Positions 25,735 to 38,600 of a stretch of DNA of 64,000 bases are shown here, in pieces (the stretch's first letter is position 1; each line of letters starts with the position of its first letter). The position numbers and the translations under genes are program-made. The DNA is from Mytilus galloprovincialis (taxonomy: Eukaryota > Mollusca > Bivalvia > Mytilida > Mytilidae). The stretch spans positions 253,001 to 317,000 of the forward strand of contig NC_134846.1 in assembly GCF_965363235.1 (NCBI RefSeq), given 5' to 3'. The notes beneath the pieces were generated by a model that saw only the letters and a program-made list of their open reading frames with translations, was not told the DNA's origin and made no database searches.

Positions 25735-26025
25735 AGTCAGTGCTTCGGTACTAACATGATTTAACAAACTAAGACTAAAATTGTCCGTTAATAAATTTTG
25801 AAATTAATATGAAACTAAGGTTTCAACTCCCTCAGGCAAAGTTGGCTTTAGATGAATTTGGCTACTTATTTTATGTAATTTTGACATATAGCTCTTTAAC
25901 GATTTTCGGTACTTGTCTATCTTCAGATTTCAAATGTTTGGCTTTGAGCGTTCCTGATGAAGGTAAATCCATAAAAGCGCTTCGGACGCAAAAAATTATT
26001 AAACGTGTTTTTTTTCAATATACTG
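25735..26025 (+). repeat. Interspersed repeat ('aactaaggtttcaact' type), copy
   Basis: AGTAGTCAGTGCTTCGGTAC, AACTAAGGTTTCAACTCCC, GGCTTTGAGCGTTCCTGATG, AAAGCGCTTCGGACGC. It lies in the C1q-domain gene's intron; the open frame across it is a by-product of the repeat. Confidence 0.55.
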
Positions 26026-26674
26026 AAGAAATGAAGGAAATGTTGGTACATAATACATCCTTAGTTACCAACTGTATTGATTTATGATATCGGCATATAA
26101 TTTCAAATTGTACAAATATTGTAATCGTTGATTTATGCCGACAGTCATTGTCTTTATAAAAAAGGGCGATATATAAAATTATGCAATACTCTATTTATTG
26201 ATAAATGCTTTATAAAGTACAAATATAATGGAGTAAAACACATTTGATAAATGCGGACATAACCTTTTTGTTGAATAAACCATGCGGGTATATCAAAACT
26301 ACGCGTTTAATTATTTTTTTTATGAAATATTGGCACTTTGAATTAAAGATAAGTGTAATAGATGTTTACCTATATTGCTGCCATTATGCATGCTTTAATC
26401 ATAAAGTACCATGAGAAACCAAAATTTTAAGGTCATCGTCAATAAATTTCAATTAAAAATGTGCATGTGACCATTTTTAATCGATGTTATAATAAATTCA
26501 GACAAGTAATAGGGATTTCCGAATCTGATAAATTTAAATCGTAATTACTGAACAAGCTTACCATGACTTGTACCACACATCAGCACAAACAAGATACAGG
26601 TAAAAATATGAGTCATTATCATTGCAATTATGAGCTGCTAAGTGTATCTGCAAAACAAATATTTTTTACACAAA

Positions 26675-26865
26675 TAAGGTCGTTAGTTTTCTCCTTTGAA
26701 TTGTTTTACATTGTTATTTCGGAGCCTTTTATAACTGACTATGCGGTATGGGCTTTGCTCATTGTCGAAGGCCGTACAATGACCTATAGTTGTTTATTTA
26801 TGTGTCATTTTGTTCTCCTGTGGAAAGTTATCTCATTGGCAATCATACCACATCTTCTTTTTTAT
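26675..26865 (+). repeat. 'aagatgtggta' interspersed family, copy
   Basis: AAGGTCGTTAGTTTTCTCC through GGCAATCATACCACATCTTC. It starts only about 50 bases beyond the C1q-domain gene's start codon, so that gene's promoter must lie within or beyond the repeat. Confidence 0.65.
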
Positions 26866-28319
26866 AATTATATTACTATCTCATTCAGTTTAAAAAGTAT
26901 CAACATAAAAATTATAAACCAAAGATAAATAAAAATAGGTCTATTAAACCGACACAAAATCAAACTCTCGACTATATCAAAAAGCGAAACGTACTTGAGA
27001 AGGTGCCAATTATTCGACTTTGAGTGTTCTAAAACAAGGTAAAATCCGGATAGGCGCTTCGGGCGGAGTAAGTTTTTCTGTTTTACAATAACATCATGTT
27101 GGCTAACTAGAAATCTTTTTTTGTAAAAACTGAAATAATTGATTGAGACCATGATTTGTATATTGGAAATGACAACAAGCAATATTTAATAAGTCCTTTT
27201 TTTTTTAAATTCTAACACAACTTATGACTGTTTCTATGAGTCGTATTGTGGTTTGTAACAAGAGAATGTTGGGTATCTATATTATTATCTTGTTTTGTTA
27301 CAAATATGACTTATGTAGCTGTCTACGGTTTTAAAATGCAGGCATTCCAAGCAAATTTCGAAGTTAAAAAGCAAAAAGCAAAAGATATAGCTTTTACTAG
27401 CTATAAAACCAGGTTTAACCTTCTTTTTATTCATAAGGAAATGCATGTACCGAGTCAGGTGTATGGCGGGTGTATTTTATTAGTTTGATGTGATTTATCA
27501 TTTGCATTTGCCATTTGATAAAGAATCAGTTATTTAACATTCATTATCAACGTATTTAATTCAGAGGCATAATAAATAGAGGTTTTCATTTGATGCATGA
27601 ACAACTACAAAATTTATTGACACATGTGTCTTTTTCTCTAACATTATATACAATGTGTGTAAACACTGACTGTCAATAATAAAAAAAAACATTCAGTCTT
27701 AACAGTCAGAAATGTATAAATCAAATATGCTTTATATATATATATATTTCAAAGTCTGTAATATAATAGTACTTATCCCTACCTGGTCTTAAAACTTTAC
27801 TTAACTGATGAATCTGCTTCTGTTGAAACTTGTGACGGACAAGAAACAACAGTCGTTAAATAGTCATGTTAACAGTTAATGTATTCAGATTGTGTAACAT
27901 ATTTATGAATACCATGTTAATATCGTAAATGATAAATTTTGTGATTATGTAGGAAGAAACATAATATGCATGATTTATTGAATCAAAGTATGAGTATATT
28001 CGGGCACATTAATCTTTGTACTGCTTATAACATTTGAAGATGACCATATTCGATAGTATGTAAATGTATGGGTCTGGTTTCAACCTGCTTGTTTGTGCTC
28101 AATATTTTTTTTATTACTACTAATATCCTTCTTTCCAGTATTGACCACTAGCACACCTTTTTTTTTATAGAACAAGGGTATAACACCAGGTTTAATCCAC
28201 TATTTTCTTCATAAGAAAATGCCTGTTACAAGTCAGGAAGAGGACATTTGTTGTCCATTCGTTTGATGCGTTTGATCTTTTGATTTTGATTAAGAATTTT
28301 CCGAGATTTTTCTAATGAT

Positions 28320-29203
28320 ATTAACACTATTTTTACCATATCGTGAATCCAATCTGATACATATGTCTTTCCGACACGATAAAAGTGTTTATCATAATAA
28401 ATATATTTAGTATTTTGTGAAATCCATCTGACAAGAACACGAAGATGAGTCCTTTTAAAATTATAATTGTATCATTTATGTATATATTAAAAATCTAAGA
28501 ATAGCCTATCGGACGCGAAAAACATATGTATCATATTATATATTTACTATATTTTGAAATCCATTTAATGAGAATAGTCTACTTGACATTGTAATTGTAT
28601 CTATCATATATAAATTTACCATGATGTGAATCTCATCTGTTATCTAATTTATCTGACACGATAATCATGTTTATCATATATTTGTTTATAGTGCTTTGAA
28701 TCTCAGCTGTTAAATAGTTTACCTAACACGATACTCATGTTTATCATATATTTGTTTATAGTGCTTTGAATCTCAGCTGTTAAATAGTTTACCTAACACG
28801 ATACTCATGTTTATCATATATTTGTTTATAGTGCTTTGAATCTCATCTGTTAAATAGTTTACCTAACACGATACTCATGTTTATCATATATTTGTTTATA
28901 GTGCTTTGAATCTCATCTGTTAAATAGTTTACCTAACACGATACTCATGTTTATCATATATTTGTTTATAGTGCTTTGAATCTCATCTGTTAAATAGTTT
29001 ACCTAACACGATACTCATGTTTATCATATATTTGTTTATAGTGCTTTGAATCTCATCTGTTAAATAGTTTACCTAACACGATACTCATGTTTATCATATA
29101 TTTGTTTATAGTGCTTTGAATCTCATCTGTTAAATAGTTTACCTAACACGATACTCATGTTTATCATATATTTGTTTATAGTGCTTTGAATCTCAGCTGT
29201 TAA
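28320..29203. repeat. 70-bp satellite, decayed edge and uniform core
   Basis: From 28652 to 29203 about eight 70-base units (ACCTAACACGATACTCATG, TTTATCATATATTTGTTTAT, AGTGCTTTGAATCTCATCTG, TTAAATAGTTT) are nearly identical, differing mainly at an A/G site (CTCATCTG or CTCAGCTG). From 28320 to 28651 the same unit can be followed in strongly diverged copies. Confidence 0.85.
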
Positions 29204-29289
29204 GAAAAGTCTACAAGGTATCTGACATATATTTCAACAATCGTAAATATTTGTACATGTATAGACATTCTACATGACTTCGAATATAT

Positions 29290-29660
29290 AGGTATAGGAA
29301 AATGTGGTATGGTTGACAATGAGGCAACTCTCCATCCAATTAACAATTTATAAAAGTAAACCATTATAGGTCAATACGGAGCGTTGCCTTACATCGAACA
29401 ACAAGCTATAAAGGGCCCCAACATTACAAGTGTAAAACCATTCAAATAGCAAAACCAACGGTCTAATCAATATAAAAAAACGAGAAGCGAGAAACATGTA
29501 TAAATTACATAAACAAACGACAACTACTGTACATCAGATTCCTTACCTAGGACAGGTGCAAACATTTGCAGCGAGATTAAACGTTTTAATGGTACCAAAC
29601 CTTCTCTCTTTTACTGAGGGAATAATATGACATCACAACATAGAAAAACACACGATAAAA
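29290..29660 (-). repeat. 'accattatag' family, copy
   Basis: GTGGTATGGTTGACAATGAG, AACCATTATAGGTCAATACG, then GACAACTACTGTACATCAG. It follows directly on the 70-bp satellite array. Confidence 0.6.
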
Positions 29661-31800
29661 TATCAACTGGAAGGCTTAACTCAATAAAAAAGTAAAATAT
29701 AGTAAAACATAAAAAAAAAAAATTTGAGATGCGATACCTGAATACATATACAATTTATACAAATCCTAACTTTTGAAACAAGAAACGGTTTTCAAATTCT
29801 ACACAGGTAAATACAAATAATTTTGTCGTTAAGTATACTTAATCTTCCTATTAGGAATATGAATGACGTTTGGTGTCTTCATATATAAGAAGATTCTTAA
29901 CTGTTGTCTCAACTTGTTATACTTATTTATCATTCTGAGGTTTATATCATTTTATACTGTAGCTGTACCTGTTTCATTTGCTAGTAATATATGTTATTTC
30001 GATAGATTATATATGTTATTCAGAAAATTATATATACAGAATGTGCTTTCAGTATTGTATCACCATCACTGGAGATCCGATGAATACAAAATTCTGACAT
30101 AGAGTTGTCACTTGCCTAAGACGTACTTATGATATAAGTGTTTCAGTGACTGCATTCTTCAGCTATGGCAAGACAATTTGATTCCACGATATCTCGTCAG
30201 GAGAAAAACGAAAAATTAACGCGAATATATACATATTTAACATTATTAGGGGTTTTATTTATACAATATACGAATTACTGTTAACTAGGATAGTTCTATG
30301 GTTAATACATTATTTTATTTCGTCTTTATCTGTCCCTTTTTTTGCCTAAAGAAATTACACCGTATATCGATTACAATGAGTACTTTTGGGAGATTTAAAA
30401 TAATCCTGCAAAAAACAATACTTTAAAAAAATAATAGATGTGGTTTGATTAGCATTGTAACTACACCGCACAAAGTAGCTGTTCAGAAATTGAACTTTTA
30501 ATATTCTGCATAAACTATACTTTATAGTACCTGTAGTAAACTATAAAAGTACAAGTAAAATACCTTTAAATGTCAATGAATGTATTGGAATTTTCTCACC
30601 GAAATTACATAAGAAAAATATATACAGCTGAGATTGCTTAATTGATTATACGTTCTGTAACAAATTTGTGAATAATAACGCTGATTAATAATTTTCCTTG
30701 TCGGAATAATTTGTTGAAAAGTACAAAAATATGTTTTTGTTTTAAATAATTTATATGTTGTTGTAATAACATATTACTTTTACATATTACTTTTATAGAT
30801 TTTGCTATTGGAATGTTAGTCAATGCATGTACTTTTGATGACGACTAATTGACGTTATCAAATTTCATAGCATGTGTGTGTGTACTGAATTCTACACTTC
30901 AGCTTTACTATCGCCAACACAAACTAGTGAATGGTACCTGTTTAATGTCCTTTTTCCTTACAACACGATCTTCAACGTGAACTTTATCTATAATTCTACA
31001 TGTTAACATGAACTTCAGTTTTTCGCAGATTTGTTCATTAGCATAACACTTAGATTTATTATGACTTATGTTTTATTTGAAATGTGTATTGTAATAAAAT
31101 TAATTTAGGGGGATTATGATTACATTAGTTCATAATAGTGAAAGTAATTGCACAATAATAGCATTGATGAACACATACCTCATAAAGATAATATATCAAT
31201 GGATTTATTTTTGCACACTCTTTAATTGCCAGACTATCAGCCATCTACAGAATGTGCTGGTTTTCGTTTGAATTGATGTGTTTACTTCTGCATATATTCC
31301 CTTGTTCTAGAAACTGTTTTTTACTAGGAAGAGTAAGCTTTTTTATATCTTATTAGTCAACAATATATTTAGTTAATAAGAAAATAAAATTTGATTGACA
31401 ACAGAGATTGCAAGCTGTAAATGCACAAATGCAAAAAGACACAGTCACCATCAAACATTGGTTGGATCGATACGATATGAATATGTCTGAACTCAAGAGT
31501 CTTTTGACATACGAATAGGTGTCTAATATCTGAATTATCATATACTTGTAGAAAATAATGGTTTTATTGTACCCCATGACAAAACTAATTTGTATAGGCC
31601 TTTATTCATTCAATTTGAAGAGTTGCCTAAGCCGTGTGATATAACTTTTTTATCAACTGTTTCCGGTTTATATCAACTGCTTTCGTTTCACACAAACTGC
31701 TTCCGGTTTTTGTCGCTTGCTTTCTGTGACGTTATCGCATGATATTTCGACGTTTTTCGGCAAATTCTGGAAAATACTACTCAATGGTACGTTTTTAGTG
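29660..31800. other. Intergenic AT-rich DNA with a diverged duplicate
   Basis: No exons seen. Two stretches, 30530-30615 and 31270-31355, resemble 13800-13870 and 13945-14035 in the same order and orientation, so part of this block is an old duplicate of that region. Confidence 0.35.
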
Positions 31801-31806
31801 TAAACA

Positions 31807-32256
31807 TGTCATTTTTCATATCAGACCCCTTATCAGGTCAATATAAAATATATATTTTCATATTGTTTCTATCTGATTTTTAGCATGTTTAATTGCTAAG
31901 TAGCTTTTAATTGTCAGTTTTCTATTGTGTTGATTGTCAATCTGCATCTCAATGACCAACTGGTTCATGTCATTATCAGAAAAAGTGTGAAAGCCATTAC
32001 AACGCACATAGAACCTTTGAAGTCAGGGTTGAGCTTCGTCTATAGGTATTACGTATTACATCTATGGGTATTACATCTATGATGGTACGTTCTTTTTGTG
32101 CAAAACCTAACAAAGTTTGATAAATAAAAAATGTGGAATTAGGAAAATATATTATTCAAAAAAACAAAACAAAACTTAGACTTTTTTTTTGTCTTCTCCA
32201 ATCGGATCTCGAGCTGATATCATGACCTGGGACTGATAAGGGGTCTAATATGAAAA
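31807..32256. repeat. Inverted-repeat element, about 450 bp
   Basis: Left arm CATTTTTCATATCAGACCCC then TTATCAGGTCA; right arm is its near complement, GACTGATAAGGGGTCTAATA then TGAAAAT, with a short gap. Probably a decayed TIR element. Confidence 0.45.
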
Positions 32257-32479
32257 TATTTATCAACTTTGTAATGTGTCTTGTTGTATCATTTGCAATG
32301 TATGAGTATTCTACTGCTGGTATTTAAACACGTAGCAGAATAATGTTATCTTATTGACCCAACATTTCTTCCATCGTCTTGTTATATAGTTAAAAGAGGT
32401 TTGCAAAATTGAAACATTAGGCAAACATGTCGAATACTGGTTCCTCTAATTTATATTATCTAAACGTGTTGTTTTCAAT

Positions 32480-32820
32480 TGTTTACATCACTGGGTCGAT
32501 ACCTCAGCTGGTGGACTATCAGTCCCCGAGGGTATCATCAGCTCAGCAGTCAGTACTTCGGTCATGATATGAATAAACAAACCTTTCTGAAATTGTCCGT
32601 TTTTAAATTTTGAAATTATTAGGAAACTAAGGTTTCAACTATCTCAGGCAAAGTTGACTTTAGATAAATTTGGCTATGTATTTTAGGTATTTTTGACATA
32701 CAGCTTTCAACGGTTTCTATCCTTATACACCCTCGGATTTCAATTGTTTGGCATTGAGCATACCTCATGAAGGTAAATCCAAAAAAGTGCTCAGGACGCA
32801 TGCAATTATGTAACAGGCTG
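32480..32820 (+). repeat. Interspersed repeat ('aactaaggtttcaact' type)
   Basis: CACTGGGTCGATACCTCAG, CAGTCAGTACTTCGGTCAT, AACTAAGGTTTCAACTATC, and TGAAGGTAAATCCAAAAAAG. Other copies: 25735-26025 (plus), about 11880-12045 (plus), a fragment at 27005-27080 and its start-type sequence at 17085-17165. Confidence 0.55.
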
Positions 32821-33158
32821 TTATATCTTTTTTATAGACCCATTTAAAAACAAAACAACTTTTAAAAGAGTATGGATACAGTTTAACTATATAACATATA
32901 GTCTGTTTTTGATAGAACTTAAAATGTATCTTGCATGTGCATAAGAAATAGGAGAATGATATTAAATTCAAAAGTTTTGATGTTGACCTGTATGCATGTG
33001 AAATTCGATTAAAGTTCTTTTTCTGAACCACTTTACCGGCAAACATTTAGCAGCACTGGCTAACTATTTAATTTAATGTGTTCACGGCACATACGCACAA
33101 TTAAAAAAAAATAAAGACATTTAATTTAGCAATTCATGAAGTTCATAACTACTTCTAG

Positions 33159-33347
33159 GTTATAAGGAAAATAGAGTTCTCATTATACGAGCTTAATTAC
33201 AAAGATATTTCCACTTCTACTAATGAGGATGAAGGACTGCAGTTATCTAAAAAAACGCTTGATCACCACCACTCATCATGGTCTGCAGGTGGCCTGTTAC
33301 AAGACAGAGTTGATGCACTAATCCAACATATCCCTAGTATTGAGTGA
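33159..33347 (+). other. Possible terminal exon of an unrecognised gene
   Basis: After a CTTCTAG acceptor-like site an open frame of 62 codons reads VIRKIEFSLYELNYKD, STNEDEGLQLSKK, HHHSSWSAGGLLQDR, VDALIQHIPSIE and stops at TGA. Its amino-acid mix is more protein-like than nearby frames. I do not recognise the family and found no partner exon upstream. It could also be a transposon remnant. Confidence 0.25.
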
Positions 33348-34865
33348 TAGTCCATGTTTCTTGTCTTATTGACGACCAACCCCACAGAGCATATATAATG
33401 CAGAAAATATTTATGCAGAAAATATTTATTTTCTTACTGATTATGTATATATGAAATCAGGTGCTCCGGAAGGGTAATTCCTGCACCGTATACGACGTTT
33501 TTACTGAAATTGAAGTTTTTGATTGCATTTGATTTCACAAATCTTACATTATTACCTTTTTTTTTCGTGTTCGTGTTTAAAAAAAATAAAAATTACAAGC
33601 TTATTCAAACCTGCACTGGTAATGCTAAGCTATTTTTCACTCCGAAATGTGATCTGCTGTAAAGCACAGTCTTTAATACTATATTGACAACATGTTTTTA
33701 TGTGTGCGTTTATCTATTTGTCTGTCTCATACCAGGATCATAGACTTACAAATCAGGACATATGCACATTATAAGGGTAACTGTTTAACATGTACATGAT
33801 GTAGAAGCCAAATTTTGATGTTGATCCAGATTTTAATATTCCTCGAAAATAGAATTACATAAGGGTAAGGTTATAAAATCATGATAACTCTCATTAACTC
33901 ACATTTAAAACATAGTCCACATATGTCCATGATGAAGAGAAACACGAAAAGATCCATTTATAATAGTCTTATTAATGTTATTCTATTGCTCAGTAAAGGC
34001 AAATTCAATTGCTAGCATACGGATTGAGCCTAATTTTATAGCGCTAAACCTCTCACTTTATGACAGTCGCATCAAATTCCTTATATTTACAATAAAACAG
34101 ACACAATAGGCAAAATGGTCAAAATATAGGCACAACAGTCATCATTGTGTTACAATCTCAGAACAAACAAACTTTACTAAAAGCACAAAAAAAAAAAAAA
34201 TTAAACGGATATATTTTCATTTGCTTCCTCAGTTATTTCAAATAAATCAAATGTCAGTACAGTTCAAGATAATCAGGTACTCTAATGCTGGAATATCCGG
34301 GTTCTGTATTATTTTCTCTTTTTAAGGCCAGATATCGGGTCTGTTCCATTGTATTGATAGAATTCTGTGTTACACAAGATTTTAACAATCCTAATTTTGA
34401 TCTGTTAACAAAACTTTAACGTTAAAACATATATAAACAACCATTAAAAATAAAGATAAAGATACTAAATATAGCTAGCTGCCGGACAATATGTGTTTAT
34501 AGATGCCCAACCGAATAGTAAGTTACGTTTACTTTTGTATATAACTTTTAAAAACTAAATCTATGGAATGTAATGTAGTTCATTTAAAATTTGCTGGTAA
34601 AACAAAATATCATAAAATTAACGAATTTGTTACCCCAGCTTTGAATGATGCTCAGTTTTAAGTTTTCTGTGTTGTGTTTTGTGTACTATTATTATTCTGC
34701 TGGTCCTTTTCTTTTAAACCATGTCATGGTCAGTTTGTTTTAGACTTATGAGCTAAAATGTCCCTCAGGTATCTTTCTCCTCTCTCTCACTTTTAATATA
34801 TTGAGATATTGAGAACAGAAATTGAAGCCTTTTTTTCAAACTCGTTTCATGTGCTTACTTGACAG

Positions 34866-34978
34866 AAAACTATATGAGGTCTTTGGCTGATACATCTGCG
34901 TTTTTGCAAACATTTAAGGCACCAACACCAAGAAGACCTGATAACCTGTTTACTTTACAACCAAAGAGGCGCAAGTAA
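34866..34978 (+). other. Possible short terminal exon, unrecognised
   Basis: A pyrimidine-rich tract and CTTGACAG precede a 37-codon open frame reading NYMRSLADTSAFLQTFK then APTPRRPDNLFTLQPKRRK and TAA. The basic C-terminus and good acceptor suggest a last exon. No other exon of the same gene is visible, so the gene is unidentified. Chance or a repeat fragment remains possible. Confidence 0.25.
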
Positions 34979-35179
34979 ATAATATTTTTCTTTGAACATT
35001 TATTCTATTATACGACCTCTTATCGGTTTTGACTGTAATGTGTTTTGAATTATAGGTTCTCTTCAACACGTATTACGAATCTTAGGACAAGGTATTATAC
35101 AGACTGAAATGGAAGTGACATAAATACAAGTCTATTAAAGATACTATCATCTAAATACTAGACTTTTTTTATCGACATT

Positions 35180-35372
35180 GTGGAGCGCCTGAGATTACAT
35201 TCAGTTTTTGGTTGGGTTTGTGTTGCTCAGTCTTTAGTTTTCTATGTTGTTCCTTGTGTACTATTATTTGTTTGTTTGTTTGTCTTTTTTTATTTTTAGC
35301 GATGGCGTTGTCAGTTTATTTTCAATTTATGAGTTTGACCATTCTTCTGGTATATTTCGCCCCTCTTTTGTT
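35180..35372 (+). repeat. Retroelement 3'-tail copy
   Basis: Tail fragment (TGGAGCGCCTGAGATTAC ... TATTTCGCCCCTCTTTTG) just below the last located exon of the SUEL-lectin gene. A related partial tail lies at about 34650-34795. Confidence 0.55.
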
Positions 35373-35638
35373 GTGATTATTGGATTGATATTTCACTCAT
35401 CAGTCGGGTTTCCTTTTGGCAATGTTTCATAACGTCTAAAAGTCGCATGCAATGTAGTATTTTAAATAGTTAAAAAAGAAAAAAAGTATTTTAAATATTA
35501 GTTTTGAAATTGAAAAGAAGGCAAAAAAAAACAACAACAACAAACAAAACCCTGCCATGGCACCTGAATTGTGTTATCTTATTATAACACATAAGCCGAC
35601 ACTGTATCGTGCATGTAGATTCAAATGTACTTACTTAC

Positions 35639-38600
35639 CTGAAGAAGATAACCAATATAACGATGATAAAAATCATAATCAATACTATAGCAGTCAATGT
35701 GACTACAAAGACTTCGACTGAAAAAAAGAAGAAATAATGACTCATTTATATAAGACTATCTCTGAATGTTAAAATATCTTCCTGCCGAATAACAGACAAT
35801 CCAGAGAGTTAAAATGAAATGTCCTGTTATTTGGTCGACCCAAGTGTCTTGAAATATCGTAACACTGTTATCTAATGGAACAGAGTTTGCTGTTCTCATC
35901 GAATTATTGTTCGTTTAAATGCTTTTCAGCATGGATTAATTTTGCTTACTATCATTAAGGTCTTGAATGTACTAACCGAAAACATCCCCCCCAAAAAAGC
36001 AATAAAAATGTATGCGGCAAAGAAAACCACCTTGATGAGAAAAAAGACAAATCAACGAAAAGACGAATTACAGTTATCAAAACTCTATACAAAAAATAAA
36101 GACATAGAAGGACATTCAGTTTCTTCATTTGTAAACTTATATCCACTAATCAATGATTTGCTACTGGTATGAGTTAGGTGAAGTATACGGAAGAGAGGAT
36201 ACATCTGCCTTTGCCTACTGTTCTTTATGTCAATCGGTTATCTGTTTTATATGGGTTTGAACTACATCGACATTGGTACTGCTGATATCTAGAATAAAAC
36301 GAGTAATATCGACCAAGTTTTTTTTGTATTCGATATTTTGATGTTTAAATGTCACAATCCAATTGATCAACAATTCAATGCAGAACACTAAGTTTCAACA
36401 AAAACTGTAACATTCCCCTTTGCAATGTGCCCTTCAAGACATTTTGTATGGATGCCTTCGAAAGTATCTTTTGGTGTTTCAGAACTTATATGAAACACAC
36501 AACCTGACCATGCATCTTATCAAGTTAATGCAGTTCCCGCCGTTTTTTTTTGTTACATTGGGTTGTTTATTGTCATTCGATTAATGTGATTTGAAAATCG
36601 TTAAACGTCCAATCTTATATGGGGAAAATACATATTATAAATCACCAGATGTTGTATGGACGGAAATTAATGCAGACGTTACACGATTTTTAATGTTTTT
36701 CTAATAATCACTTCATCTTGCAAAACTATATAAAAATCTATGAGCAGTACATCTTAGAAAGGTATAACATATATACCCGGACTGAAATGTGTTTCATTTA
36801 CCTGAAATTGAAAAGTTCGATTTATCCTCGTCGCACCTTTCAGCAATAGAAACAATCTCAGAGGATCCTGGAAACATTGGTGATGTACGTTCTGTTTTCA
36901 TTGGAGTTGTAATCTCTGTTACCATTGGAGTTGTAAACATTGTAACCATTGAAGACGTAGTCTTATGAATTAAAGTTGCTGGATAAGATAAAGTCGTTGG
37001 TATTTGAGGATTGTGCTTTAACGGACCAGTTTGCTCTACAAAATACACATCAGTTATAACAGCAATTTAACAATGCCCCATACTATATTACTATGACTAT
37101 ATAGGACTCATTAATAGTTTAATAAACCTATTAATGTTACATTTTTGAAATGCTGAAATTTATCATTGATAACAATCAACGTAGATAATACATGTTATAG
37201 TGCCGAGTTTGTCGTGGTAGTTTAGTGTCAATACTTTTGTAAGATGTGTGCATGATAGTGCCTACAATCAAAAGAATCATCTAATTGTCTTTACATATTA
37301 TTTTAACGGACAAAAAGTTCTGGTGATTTTTGTAAAATGATTATGTCCATGAGAGACTGTGTTTTAATTGTGAACGTTTCTTTTTCTTAACAAAATTTTG
37401 TAATGCCGGGAAACAGAATACAAATAAGATTAATAGAACAAGCAGTCCGATGCCAAAATTATATGCAGATCAAATTTTTGTTGCTAGTTGTACCTTTATA
37501 ACCGATAACATTCAATAGAGCGTAGAAACATAGCACATTAATAAATTATCATCTTTAATGATACGATAAAATACGTTACAATTGAAAAAAGAAAATTACG
37601 CACGAATTTAATTGTAAACAATTGCCATACAATGCCGATAGAAATCTTGCCATTATTGTTATATACATACACAAATTCATGGATCTACAATACGTCGATA
37701 CTTGTATCTTGACATTGTACAAGGTCGTGTTTTCTCTGACTGTTTATGAAGTCTTTACACTAAATCCATTGGATGTTGGATGTTTACTGATTGAATATCT
37801 AATCTTAGATGCATGATTTTTTATTTGTTGTTAGAAGCTTTTATCTAGCTGCCAGTAAGTGCTAGTAGTCTAAGATCGATACTTAGTGTATTTTCGTTGT
37901 TGGGGATATACAAGTACCCAGCCACGTCCACTCTGTGTTTCTGTTAGATGATCTGATGAGTTAAGCCTTTTCAACTGATTTTTATAGTTCGATCTTATGT
38001 TGTACTGTTACACCACTGTCCCATGTATGGGGAGGTTTGGGATCCCGCTAATATATTTAACTCCGCCACATTCTGTATGTATGTGCCTGTCCCCGGTCAG
38101 GATCCTGTAGTTCTGTGATTTTCGTTTGTTGATGTGTTACATATTTGTTTTTCGTTTATTTTTTGTACATAGGTTAAGTGGTTAGTTTTCTCGTTTGAGT
38201 TGTTTTACATTTATCATTTAGGGGTCTTTTGAAGCTGACTACGCGGTATGATTGTACGTGACTATGGTTTTTAATTTCTGTGTCATTAAGTCTCTTATGG
38301 AGAGTTGTGTCATTGGCAATCATGTCATATCTTCTTTATATATACAAGCAGATATATTTTATAGTAGATGCTAATTGATAAAAATTATAACATTTAACAG
38401 ATAGTGTTGGCATAAATGATAAAACTAAATTATGATATACGATATTCATCGAATACCTACCTACACAACGATAGAGCACTTGTAGATATTTAGGCGTAGT
38501 TCTACAAGGATCACCAAACAAAGTAGTTGATTGTTCTATTGTACAGGAAGGTTTTCCATCACATCTTTAATAATAATAACAACAAACATTACACAGTTGT

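Larger units (their letters stand above)
22824..26622 (-). pseudogene. Secreted globular-head C1q-domain gene with an in-frame stop
   Basis: Two coding exons. Exon 1 (26622-26562) encodes 20 hydrophobic residues of signal-peptide type, starting MIMTHIFTC, and ends one base into a codon before GTAAGC. Exon 2 (23236-22824) follows a TATTACAG acceptor and completes that codon as Ala. It reads a C1q-like domain: ASLTATL, YPANGVIKYSRF, CYDSATGIYTV, RKNGVIYVW, MATQTVCMKLEVNDQIWVQM and YNTFNVVKI. Full length would be 157 residues: a signal peptide joined directly to the domain, the secreted C1q form abundant in mussels. Codon 69 is TAG (23091-23093) in the otherwise open frame, so the product would stop at 68 residues. 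Splice sites and poly(A) signal look intact, which suggests a recent lesion, a null allele or an assembly error. The extra Cys residues (LCNDPCY, TVCPG) are unusual for the domain. Confidence 0.78.

Noticed and set aside
25809-26087. Plus-strand 92-residue frame
   Set aside because: It lies almost wholly on a repeat seen at three other places in the window.
28320-29203. CRISPR-like array
   Set aside because: Units are head-to-tail without unique spacers, and the genome is eukaryotic; this is a satellite.
36000-36170. Cytoplasmic-tail exon of the SUEL lectin on the minus strand
   Set aside because: It lies upstream of the transmembrane exon, between exons 4 and 5, and has no matching phase, so it cannot be the tail.
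35942-36172. Plus-strand Lys-rich 76-residue frame
   Set aside because: It lies in an intron of the SUEL-lectin gene on the opposite strand, with poly-A-driven Lys codons and no domain.
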